A stretch of 40,990 bases of DNA, taken from positions 1 to 40,990 of the forward strand of contig NZ_BAGH01000151.1 in the NCBI RefSeq assembly GCF_000308715.1, read 5' to 3'. Positions 34,284-40,990 of this stretch are shown here, in pieces. Origin of the DNA: Nocardia tenerifensis NBRC 101015 (GTDB taxonomy: Bacteria; Actinomycetota; Actinomycetes; Mycobacteriales; Mycobacteriaceae). The position numbers and the translations under genes are program-made. The notes under the pieces are model-generated. The model was given only the letters and a program-made list of their open reading frames with translations, was not told the DNA's origin and made no database searches. Every line of letters starts with the position of its first letter. Position 1 is the stretch's first letter.

Positions 34284-34351
34284 GCACTTCTTCTTGGGAG
34301 CCGCACCCGCTCTGGGGCCCAAGAGGGAGTGCGGATCCCGAGAGGGAGTGC
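34284..34351. repeat. 68-bp palindrome, family A, copy 7
   Basis: Duplicate of copy 4 with small changes (AAGAGG in place of GATAGG after the centre, GAGAGGG in the right arm). Confidence 0.85.
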
Positions 34352-34573
34352 GACGTGGGCTCGGCCAGCCGCGCCCACGTGTCGGACCGCGCCCACGCGC
34401 CCTCCCGGCACCCCCGACATGGCGAGCACATGACCCCCGGCTGAACATATGTGCCGTGCGGCACCGTCCGTGATCGGCGAGCGCGGCGCCGCGCGCCCCT
34501 GAGCTGGGGGAACGCTACTCGCCGGTAGACAAATCGGGCGGCGAATATGGTTGCTATTGGGCGAAGATGTCTC

Positions 34574-34579
34574 TATTCT
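34574..34579 (+). promoter_or_regulatory. Promoter: TTGCTA - 17 bp - TATTCT
   Basis: A -35-like TTGCTA at 34551-34556, a 17-base spacer and TATTCT. A GTG lies seven bases after TATTCT, so a leaderless gene could begin at 34587. One of the best sigma-70-type matches in the window. Confidence 0.5.
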
Positions 34580-34586
34580 CGAGCGC

Positions 34587-34790
34587 GTGCCGAATCCCGC
34601 CGACTGCCGCACCGCAGCGCTTGATGTCGCAGACCGCGACAGCGCTGGGTTTCTGGCGTCGCTCACCGGGCCCTCCGTGATCATGCAGGCCACCGCCGCC
34701 GGTCCCGAGGCTCCCGCCGGGCTACTTCCGCTCACCGCGACGGTGGCGCAACGGCGAATTCTCGTAGTAACCCGCCGTAGCGGGGTCTGA
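34587..34790 (+). CDS. Small hypothetical protein (67 aa)
   Basis: 67 residues beginning VPNPADCRTAALDVADRD, soluble, with no recognised family. Support comes from the well-spaced promoter seven bases before its GTG, not from homology. It is followed 95 bp later by the LeuA-domain gene. Could instead be a leader ORF or a non-coding transcript. Confidence 0.4.
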   Translation: MPNPADCRTAALDVADRDSAGFLASLTGPSVIMQATAAGPEAPAGLLPLTATVAQRRILVVTRRSGV

Positions 34791-34885
34791 TCCGGACCGG
34801 CCCCCTCGCTGCGGGCTGAAAACTTGTTAGTGCTGGTCCCCTCTGTCAACTGAGCCACGACATTCCTCGGGAAGACCTACTTTCA

Positions 34886-35320
34886 ATGACAATCCTCACT
34901 CTCGATCCTCAGTCCTTCCATGCCGCCGCACCGAAGAGCCTGCGCCACGAAAGCGCGGACCTCACCCCGGCACAATTCCACGATCGCTACTGCGAACACA
35001 CCGGGCCTATTCGCCTCGGTGACTGGTCGCCGACCGGTAGCCGCAGTGCCGATTTCGCGGTCACCCTTGAGTTCGCCGATCATCTGCGCACGGTCGTCGC
35101 CTCCGGCAGCCTGGTCGCCGCGATGACCTCCGCCCTCTACGAGGAGGGCTACCACGTGGAGATTCTGCAGTTCCACCAGCGCCGCACCGGCGCGGGCACC
35201 GCGACCTTCGTGCAGTGCGAGTGCAACGGCCGACGCGGCTGGGGCGCGGCGCTCGCCGACGACAGCTCGGAGTCGACGGTTCGCGCGATGATTGCCGGCG
35301 TGAATCTGCTCGGTAGCTGA
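34886..35320 (+). CDS. Stand-alone LeuA allosteric (dimer) domain protein
   Basis: 144 residues. Residues about 55-144 resemble the C-terminal regulatory domain of 2-isopropylmalate synthase, which binds leucine for feedback control: FAVTLEFADHLRTVVASGSLVAAMTSALYEE, a middle strand VEILQFHQRRTGAGTATFV and RRGWGAALADDSSESTVRAMIAGVN. The catalytic TIM barrel is absent, and residues 1-50 are unrelated to it. It may sense an amino acid or bind the full LeuA made elsewhere; both are inferences. Weak ribosome site GGGAAGA before ATG 34886. A strong terminator follows. Confidence 0.7.
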   Translation: MTILTLDPQSFHAAAPKSLRHESADLTPAQFHDRYCEHTGPIRLGDWSPTGSRSADFAVTLEFADHLRTVVASGSLVAAMTSALYEEGYHVEILQFHQRRTGAGTATFVQCECNGRRGWGAALADDSSESTVRAMIAGVNLLGS

Positions 35321-35330
35321 CCGACGACGA

Positions 35331-35368
35331 AAAGGGCCGTCCCTCTCCGTGAGAAGGGACGGCCCTTT
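35331..35368. terminator. Bidirectional rho-independent terminator
   Basis: AAAGGGCCGTCCCT and AGGGACGGCCCTTT form a 14 bp stem with a ten-base loop; A-runs and T-runs flank it on both strands. It lies between the convergent LeuA-domain and thioredoxin genes, serving both. The clearest classical terminator in the window. Confidence 0.9.
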
Positions 35369-35381
35369 GATTCGATTCGGG

Positions 35382-35756
35382 TTACTGCCCGGCGCCGGCC
35401 TGCTGCTCGGCGAGCTGCTTGCGCACCTCGTCCATGTCCAGCTCCTTCACCTGGGTGACCAGGTCTTCGAGCGCGGCGGGCGGCAGCGCGCCGGGCTGCG
35501 CGAACACCAGCACACCCTCGCGGAAGGCCATGATGGTCGGGATCGAGCGGATGTTCGCGGCGGCCGCGAGACCCTGCTCGGACTCGGTGTCGACCTTGCC
35601 GTGCACGACATCGGCGTGCTTCTCCGAAGAGGCCTCGAAGGTCGGCGCGAAGCTCTTGCACGGGCCGCACCACTCAGCCCAGAAATCGACCAGTACCACG
35701 TCGTTTCCGGTGACTACCTCGTCAAAGTTCTTTTCGGTCAGCGTCTGGGTGGCCAT
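35382..35756 (-). CDS. trxA: Thioredoxin
   Basis: 124 residues, thioredoxin fold with active site W29-C30-G31-P32-C33 in VDFWAEWCGPCK and the cis-proline loop RSIPTIMAF. It reduces protein disulfides, using thioredoxin reductase elsewhere. The C-terminus has about 15 extra residues (KQLAEQQAGAGQ). AGAGGA lies five bases before ATG 35756. It is not next to trxB, so it is one of several thioredoxins rather than the main one; the symbol is used for the family. Confidence 0.93.
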   Translation of the reverse strand: MATQTLTEKNFDEVVTGNDVVLVDFWAEWCGPCKSFAPTFEASSEKHADVVHGKVDTESEQGLAAAANIRSIPTIMAFREGVLVFAQPGALPPAALEDLVTQVKELDMDEVRKQLAEQQAGAGQ

Positions 35757-36025
35757 GACGTCCTCTCGTATTCGGTATGCCAGCTACAACGCCGACAGAT
35801 GGCTATATCTTCCACGGACTAATGGCGGCTGCCCACCGTCGCCGCGTATCCGGCGACGGCTGCGGTCTGCCCTCGATAGGGTTCTTCCCCGGCCGCGACA
35901 CCCTGACACCCGGTTCACCAGATTCCGGAGAATGAGCGGGTCGGTTCGTCGCGACGCAACCCACGGCGCAAGGATGAACCCGTGTGCGAACTACCAATCG
36001 TGACCAGTGTCAGCGGAGATCCGTC

Positions 36026-37102
36026 GTGAACGCGGCACTTCGCCTCGGCCTGATCGATGGCGACGGCATCGGACCGGAGGTGGTGCGCGCCGCGCGACAG
36101 GTCGTCGACGAGGCATTGTCGGCGGCGGACGCCCCGCGGGTCGAGTGGGTGCCGCTGCTCATGGGCCATCGCGCCATCGAGAAATACGGTGACCCCCTGC
36201 CGGAGCGGACGCTGACCGCACTGGAGAACGTGGACGCCTGGATCCTCGGCCCGCACGACAACGCCTCCTACCCGGCCGAGCATCGCCACGCGGTCGCCCC
36301 GGGCGGCGCGATTCGCAAGCGGTTCGGCCTGTACGCCAACATCCGCCCGGCCCGCGCCTTCGCCGGCGTGCGGGCGGCCGCGCGGCGGATCGACCTGGTG
36401 ATCGTGCGCGAGAACAGTGAGGGCTTCTACGCCGATCGCAATATGTTCGCCGGGTCGGGGGAGTTCCGGCCGACCGAGGACGTCGCCATGATGGTCGGCG
36501 TCGTCACCAGGCAGGCCTGCGAACGGATCGCCCACGAGGCCTTCCGGCTGGCCGCGTCCCGTCGCAAGAGACTGACGATCGTGCACAAGGCCAACGTGCT
36601 GCCCATGACCATGGGCCTGTTCCGCGACGTCTGCTATGACATTGCCCACGCCTATCCCGGCGTCGAGGTCACCGACGAACACGTCGACGCGACCGCCGCC
36701 CATCTCGTCCGCGCCGCCGAAGACTACGACGTCCTGGTCACCGAGAACCTCTTCGGCGACATCCTCTCCGACCTCGCGGGCGAGTTGAGCGGCTCACTGG
36801 GCCTGGCCGCCTCCCTCAACTGCTCGGCCACCCACGCCATGGCCCAGGCCGTGCACGGCGCCGCGCCCACGATCGCCGGGCACAACCGCGCCAACCCGGC
36901 CGCGTTGCAACTGTCCTCGGCAATGCTGTTGCGCTGGTTGGGAACTCGCGATAGCAGCGACGCATTACTGCACGCCGCCGAGCGCGTCGAACGAGCCGTC
37001 GCGGCCACCCTGGCGGCGGGCATCGCCACCTCGGACCTGGGCGGACAGGCGTCGACCAGCGAGTTCACCGAACAGGTTTGTGCTAGGGTGCTCCGCCGGT
37101 AG
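36026..37102 (+). CDS. Isocitrate/isopropylmalate dehydrogenase family protein
   Basis: 358 residues, NAD(P)-dependent beta-decarboxylating dehydrogenase. Motifs: LGLIDGDGIGPEVV at the N-terminus, substrate-binding IRKRFGLYANIRPAR (about 94-108), ENSEGFYADRN (about 130), the catalytic lysine in HKANVLPMTMGLFRD (about 191) and metal-binding FGDILSDLAGE (about 242). The substrate could be isopropylmalate, isocitrate, tartrate/malate or homoisocitrate; I cannot decide. GTG 36026 has GGAGAT six bases upstream; an earlier ATG at 35984 is less likely. It precedes an amino-acid transporter by 141 bp. Confidence 0.85.
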   Translation: MNAALRLGLIDGDGIGPEVVRAARQVVDEALSAADAPRVEWVPLLMGHRAIEKYGDPLPERTLTALENVDAWILGPHDNASYPAEHRHAVAPGGAIRKRFGLYANIRPARAFAGVRAAARRIDLVIVRENSEGFYADRNMFAGSGEFRPTEDVAMMVGVVTRQACERIAHEAFRLAASRRKRLTIVHKANVLPMTMGLFRDVCYDIAHAYPGVEVTDEHVDATAAHLVRAAEDYDVLVTENLFGDILSDLAGELSGSLGLAASLNCSATHAMAQAVHGAAPTIAGHNRANPAALQLSSAMLLRWLGTRDSSDALLHAAERVERAVAATLAAGIATSDLGGQASTSEFTEQVCARVLRR

Positions 37103-37243
37103 TCGTAGTGTGTGTAGCTCGGAGTGTTCAACAAGGAACGGATGAATCTTCCGTTACTGTCCAGCACGAAGCGTCTCGGTCGCTTAGATTGCCAACGGGT
37201 GGTGACACCCGGGTTTCTTGAATCCGAAATGTGGAGGGCTGCT

Positions 37244-38149
37244 GTGTCTGTTCGATCGGTTCTTGGCAGGCGCGCCCTGCAGACGATGTGTGTACTCGCC
37301 GGAGGCGCACTGGTACTGACGGGCTGTAGTAATTCCGAAGACTCCGGACCCGCGGTGCAGAAGGTCGGGGGAATCGAGAAGGTCGACTCCATCGCCGCGC
37401 AGCTCCCCGACAAGATCAAGCAGTCCGGCAAGCTGGTTGTCGGCGTGAACATTCCGTATCAGCCCAACGAGTACAAGGACCCGAGCGGCAAGATCGTCGG
37501 CTTCGACGTCGACATGATGGATGCGGTCGCCGCCACCCTCGGTGTCAAGGCCGAGTACCTCGAGTCCGCGTTCGAGAAGATCATTCCGACGATCCAGGCC
37601 GGCACCTACGACGTCGGCATGTCCTCGATCACCGACTCGAAGGAACGCGAGCAGCAGGTCGACTTCACCACCTACTTCAGCGCCGGTATCCAGTGGGCGC
37701 AGCAGAAGGGCAAGCCGGTCGACCCGGACAACGCCTGCGGCAAGCGGGTCGCCGTGCAGGCCACCACCGTGGAGCACACCGACGAGGTGCCCGCCAAGAG
37801 CGCCAAGTGCGTCGCCGAGGGCAAGCCCGCCATCGACATCAAGTCCTTCGACGAGCAGAGCGCCGCGACCAACGCCCTCGTGCTCGGTCAGGTCGACGCG
37901 ATGTCCGCCGACTCCCCGGTGACCGCGTACGCGATCAAGCAGAGCGACGGAAAGATCGAGAAGGCCGGTGCCGCTTTCGATTCCGCGCCGTACGGCTGGG
38001 CCGTGCCCAAGGGTTCGCCGCTGGCCGCCGTGCTGCAGAAGGCCGTGCAGAGCCTGATCGATAACGGCAAGTACATGGAGATCGCGAAGAACTGGGGCGT
38101 CGAGGAAGGCGCGATCACCAAGTCGGTCGTCAACGGCGCCGTGAGCTGA
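37244..38149 (+). CDS. Polar amino-acid ABC transporter binding lipoprotein
   Basis: 301 residues, family 3 solute-binding protein. Lipobox LTGC with C28 after a short twin-basic N-region. Ligand-fold motifs: LVVGVNIPYQPNEY, GFDVDMMDAVAATLGVKAEYLES and VGMSSITDSKEREQQVDF. GTG 37244 was chosen for GGAGGG upstream and because longer forms would bury the signal peptide. A TAGATT -10 candidate lies near 37186. First gene of a binding protein-permease-ATPase operon. Confidence 0.92.
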   Translation: MSVRSVLGRRALQTMCVLAGGALVLTGCSNSEDSGPAVQKVGGIEKVDSIAAQLPDKIKQSGKLVVGVNIPYQPNEYKDPSGKIVGFDVDMMDAVAATLGVKAEYLESAFEKIIPTIQAGTYDVGMSSITDSKEREQQVDFTTYFSAGIQWAQQKGKPVDPDNACGKRVAVQATTVEHTDEVPAKSAKCVAEGKPAIDIKSFDEQSAATNALVLGQVDAMSADSPVTAYAIKQSDGKIEKAGAAFDSAPYGWAVPKGSPLAAVLQKAVQSLIDNGKYMEIAKNWGVEEGAITKSVVNGAVS

Positions 38150-38152
38150 CCC

Positions 38153-39112
38153 ATGACCTCGAACGAAACCATGCCGGCGCCCGGCGACCCCGGGCCCGGC
38201 GCGGCAGCAGTATCCCAGGAGCCGGAGCCGATCAAAGCGGTTCCGCTGCGCAGGCCCGGCCGGTGGATCGCCGCCGCGGTCATCCTGGTACTCGTCGGAC
38301 TCTTCGTTTACGGCGCCGCGACGAACGAGGCCTACAAGTGGGGAACCTACGGCAAGTACCTGTTCGACACCCGGATCATCGCCGGCGTGGTGGTCACGCT
38401 CGAGCTGACCGTGCTCGCCATGGCGATCGCCATCTCGCTGGGTACGTTGCTCGCGGTGATGCGTCTGTCGCCGAACCCGGTCTTGCGCTCCGCGTCGTGG
38501 GTGTACCTCTGGATCTTCCGTGGCACACCGGTTTTCGTGCAGTTGGTGTTCTGGGGCCTGTTCCCGTCGCTGTACAAACACATCGTGCTCGGCATCCCGT
38601 GGGGGCCGCACCTGATCGATCTGGATGTGCAGAGCCTGCAGGCCGCGTTCCTGTTCGCGGTGATCGGCCTCGGCCTCAACGAGGCGGCCTACATGGCCGA
38701 GATCGTCCGTGCCGGAATCAATTCCGTCGGTGAGGGGCAGCGCGAGGCCTCGACCGCGCTCGGCATGTCCTGGGGCATGACCATGCGCCGGACGGTGCTG
38801 CCACAGGCCATGCGGGTGATCATCCCGCCGACGGGCAACGAGCTCATCGGCATGTTGAAGACCACCTCGCTGGTCACCGCGCTTCCGCTGAGCACCGACC
38901 TCTTCGGCCGGGCTCGCGAGATCTACGGCGTCAACTTCCAGCCGGTGCCGTTGCTGCTGGTCTCCGCGACCTGGTACCTCGCGGTCACCAGCGTGCTGAT
39001 GGTCGGCCAGTTCTACCTGGAGCGCTACTACTCGCGCGGCCTGTCCCGCCAGCTGACCGGCAAGCAGTTGCAGGATCTCGCCGACGCCCAGACGATTGTG
39101 AAGGCGAAATGA
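38153..39112 (+). CDS. Polar amino-acid ABC transporter permease
   Basis: 319 residues. A polar, Pro-rich leader of about 35 residues precedes five or so membrane helices. The EAA loop [24 protein letters not shown] lies at about 183-206 and the [10 protein letters not shown] motif at about 122. Starts 3 bp after the binding protein stop; its stop overlaps the ATPase ATG. Confidence 0.93.
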   Translation: MTSNETMPAPGDPGPGAAAVSQEPEPIKAVPLRRPGRWIAAAVILVLVGLFVYGAATNEAYKWGTYGKYLFDTRIIAGVVVTLELTVLAMAIAISLGTLLAVMRLSPNPVLRSASWVYLWIFRGTPVFVQLVFWGLFPSLYKHIVLGIPWGPHLIDLDVQSLQAAFLFAVIGLGLNEAAYMAEIVRAGINSVGEGQREASTALGMSWGMTMRRTVLPQAMRVIIPPTGNELIGMLKTTSLVTALPLSTDLFGRAREIYGVNFQPVPLLLVSATWYLAVTSVLMVGQFYLERYYSRGLSRQLTGKQLQDLADAQTIVKAK

Positions 39113-39897
39113 CCACCGCCGGCGGCGTGAAAGACGCACAACCGATGATCCTCGCCGACCGCGTCTGCAAGAACTTCGGCGCACTCCAGGTCCTCAAGGG
39201 CGTCTCCCTGGAGATCGGCCGCGGCGAGGTGCTCTGCGTGATCGGCCCGTCCGGTTCGGGCAAATCCACGTTCCTGCGCTGCATCAACCATCTCGAAGAG
39301 GTGAACGCGGGCCGGCTCTACGTGGACGGCGAACTCGTCGGCTACCAGGAGAAGAACGGCAAGCTCTACGAGCTGCATCCGCGCGAGGCCGCCCGGCAGC
39401 GGCGCGAGATCGGCATGGTGTTCCAGCATTTCAATCTGTTCCCGCACCGCACGGTGCTGGAGAACGTGATCGAGGCGCCGACCCAGGTCAAGAAGGTCCC
39501 CAAGGCCACGGCGGTGGCCAAGGCACAGGAGCTGCTCGACCGAGTCGGCTTGGCGGAGAAGGCGAATGCCTATCCGGCGCAGCTGTCCGGCGGACAGCAG
39601 CAGCGCGTCGCCATCGCCCGCGCGCTGGCCATGGACCCGAAGCTGATGCTGTTCGACGAGCCGACCTCGGCGCTGGACCCCGAGCTGGTCGGCGAGGTGC
39701 TGGAGGTCATGCGCGAACTGGCCCAGTCCGGCATGACCATGGTCGTGGTCACGCACGAAATGGGTTTCGCCCGTGAGGTGGCCGACAAGCTGGTCTTCAT
39801 GGACGGCGGCGTCATCATCGAGGCAGGCGCCCCCCGCGAGCTCCTCGCCAACCCGAAACACGAACGCACCCAAGCGTTCCTGTCCCGCCTGCTCTAG
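39109..39897 (+). CDS. Polar amino-acid ABC transporter ATPase, GlnQ type
   Basis: 262 residues. Walker [10 protein letters not shown] (about 45-53), Q-loop [19 protein letters not shown], signature [15 protein letters not shown], Walker [16 protein letters not shown]-loop [11 protein letters not shown]: all intact. An insertion after the first strands ([20 protein letters not shown]) is seen in many actinobacterial members. It might also serve the ATPase-less system at 12.2-13.6 kb (inference). A 62 bp palindrome follows 29 bp after the stop. Confidence 0.94.
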   Translation: MTTAGGVKDAQPMILADRVCKNFGALQVLKGVSLEIGRGEVLCVIGPSGSGKSTFLRCINHLEEVNAGRLYVDGELVGYQEKNGKLYELHPREAARQRREIGMVFQHFNLFPHRTVLENVIEAPTQVKKVPKATAVAKAQELLDRVGLAEKANAYPAQLSGGQQQRVAIARALAMDPKLMLFDEPTSALDPELVGEVLEVMRELAQSGMTMVVVTHEMGFAREVADKLVFMDGGVIIEAGAPRELLANPKHERTQAFLSRLL

Positions 39898-39926
39898 AAC
39901 GCCCGTTCCGGGCGTCTGAGGTGCCC

Positions 39927-39988
39927 CACAGAGCGTCCGTACGGTTCACAAGCACCGGAAGGCCTGTGAACGGTACGGACGCTCTGTG
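39927..39988. repeat. 62-bp palindrome, family B, copy 2
   Basis: CACAGAGCGTCCGTACGGTTCACA and its complement pair with a single mismatch; flanking CC/GG extend the stem to 39925-39990. Shares CACAGAGC and GTTCACAAG with the copy at 10,589-10,650 and has the same 62 bp core. It lies between convergent genes (the ATPase and LysR), where it can act as a terminator. Confidence 0.8.
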
Positions 39989-40054
39989 GGCTTCTGGCCG
40001 CGCCGTGCGCTCCAGCGGTCGACGGACGGGGCGCCGGAGATGCCTGCGATGCGA

Positions 40055-40963
40055 TTACTGTGCGGAATGGTTGCGGCTCAGTGCGATACGGAGTTGACCC
40101 AATAGCACCTTGGCTGCCGGACTCGCGGACCGGTCGGTACGCCAGACCAGGGCGAGCCGGCCGCGTAGCTCGGGTTCGATGATCTGAACGACGCGGACGC
40201 CGAAGGCTTTTGCCTCCGCAGGGGTCAACGCCGGCACGACGGCGATGCCGAGCCCGCGCGCGGCGAGCCGGAGCAGCAGCGGGGGAGCGGCGGCCTCGAA
40301 GGCGATGTTCGGCACGAAACCGGCTGCGGCGCAAGAGCGTTCGAAGACGCCGCGCAGGCCGGTGCCGGGCGGTAGGCAGATCAGCGGGCGGTCGCGCAGG
40401 TCGGTGAGCGCGACGGTGTCTCCGTGCGTCCGATCGTCGGCGGCCACCGCGGCGACGACGGCGGTCTCCAGCACCACGTCCTGCCCGATGCCGGGTTCTA
40501 TTGGCGCGCCGGTCAATCCGATCAGGGCGACGTCCAGCTCGCCGCGGCCCAGTGCGGCGAGCATGCGTTCGGAGGTGTCCTCGGTGAGGCTGATGGCGAC
40601 CTCGGGGTGGTCGTCGTGGAAGTCGGCAAGCACGGGCGCGACGTCGAGCTCCTCGGTGGCGGCCCCGGAGATGAGCCCGACGCGAACGTGGCCGCGTAGC
40701 AGGCCCGCGAACTCGTCCACCGTCTCGGTGATGCGCTCGGTCGCCGCGAGCGCCGCCTTGGCGTGCTTCAGCACCGCCGCGCCGATCTCGGTCGGCGTCA
40801 CCGTGCGGCCGCCGCGGTCGAGCAACTGCTGGCCGAGCTCGCGTTCGAGCTGCCGGATCTGCGCGCTCAGCCCAGGTTGTGCCAGGTGCAGCCGCGCGGC
40901 GGCGCGGGTGAAGTTGGCCTCCTCCACGACGGTGACGAAGTAGCGCAGCTGCCGCAGTTCCAT
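40055..40963 (-). CDS. LysR family transcriptional regulator
   Basis: 302 residues. The N-terminal winged helix-turn-helix is typical: MELRQLRYFVTVVEEANFTRAAARLHLAQPGLSAQIRQLE (shown in part: ANFTRAAARLHLAQPGLSAQ, residues about 16-35). The effector domain covers about 90-295 (RVGLISGAATEELDVAPVL; GLGIAVVPALTP). LysR proteins usually control a divergent neighbour, which would lie beyond the window edge; the first 27 bp of that intergenic space are visible and AT-richer. Confidence 0.93.
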   Translation of the reverse strand: MELRQLRYFVTVVEEANFTRAAARLHLAQPGLSAQIRQLERELGQQLLDRGGRTVTPTEIGAAVLKHAKAALAATERITETVDEFAGLLRGHVRVGLISGAATEELDVAPVLADFHDDHPEVAISLTEDTSERMLAALGRGELDVALIGLTGAPIEPGIGQDVVLETAVVAAVAADDRTHGDTVALTDLRDRPLICLPPGTGLRGVFERSCAAAGFVPNIAFEAAAPPLLLRLAARGLGIAVVPALTPAEAKAFGVRVVQIIEPELRGRLALVWRTDRSASPAAKVLLGQLRIALSRNHSAQ

Positions 40964-40990
40964 AACCGTTGATTCTAGCTTCGATAAGAT

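Larger units (their letters stand above)
34047..34353. repeat. Direct duplication, copy 2 (about 305 bp)
   Basis: Second copy of 33607-33914, containing palindrome copies 6 and 7. A third, much diverged piece of the same module (CCCGACATGGCGAGCACATG to CATATGTGCCG) follows at about 34407-34465. Confidence 0.85.

Noticed and set aside
33450..34465. Several 100-200 codon open frames in the repeat field on both strands
   Set aside because: They arise from the repeated palindromes, share peptides in different frames and lack ribosome sites or plausible folds.

Overview
The window is high-GC actinobacterial DNA, most like Nocardia or Rhodococcus (order Mycobacteriales). Evidence: strong GC bias at third codon positions, many GTG starts, several genes with a TANNNT box 5-8 bases before the start codon (leaderless style), and a gene order hisI - bcpB - trpE - trp-associated membrane gene - trpC - trpB - trpA - lgt - pyk - tesB - pdtaR - polA that matches the order I recall from Mycobacterium tuberculosis (Rv1606 to Rv1629), with other genes put in between. 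The genus is an inference.

Layout. 0-3.4 kb: an SMR efflux gene divergent from a MarR regulator, hisI, a second MarR gene, a membrane protein, a Bcp-type peroxiredoxin and a small unknown gene. 3.6-9.0 kb: tryptophan genes trpE, a TIGR02234-type membrane gene, trpC, trpB, trpA with overlapping start and stop codons; trpG and trpD are not here. 9.1-10.5 kb: lgt with a long octapeptide-repeat tail. 10.5-11.4 kb: a gene-free stretch of palindromes and inverted repeats. 11.4-16.2 kb: TM2 protein, an amino-acid ABC binding protein plus permease without an ATPase, pyk, tesB. 16.2-18.2 kb: three minus-strand genes (unknown, LMW phosphatase, DUF4188). 18.3-19.6 kb: a tandemly duplicated cassette, each copy encoding a tiny one-helix basic membrane peptide, then a 45-49 bp tandem repeat, then tRNA-Leu(CAA). 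19.8-26.2 kb: the ANTAR regulator pdtaR followed by a complete branched-chain amino-acid ABC transporter. 26.3-32.5 kb: DUF885 metallopeptidase, an unknown gene, polA, and a fluoroacetate-dehalogenase-like hydrolase. 32.9-35.8 kb: beta-carbonic anhydrase, a 1 kb repeat field, a stand-alone LeuA regulatory domain, thioredoxin. 36.0-41.0 kb: an isocitrate/isopropylmalate dehydrogenase-family gene, a complete polar amino-acid ABC transporter, and a LysR regulator.

Functional themes are amino-acid synthesis (Trp, His, possibly Leu) and amino-acid uptake (three ABC systems), with housekeeping genes (pyk, lgt, polA, tRNA). The parts least explained by known families are a 68 bp palindrome present seven times, a 62 bp palindrome present twice, and the twin micro-ORF cassettes at 18.3-19.0 kb. 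All calls come from reading the sequence; no database search was run.
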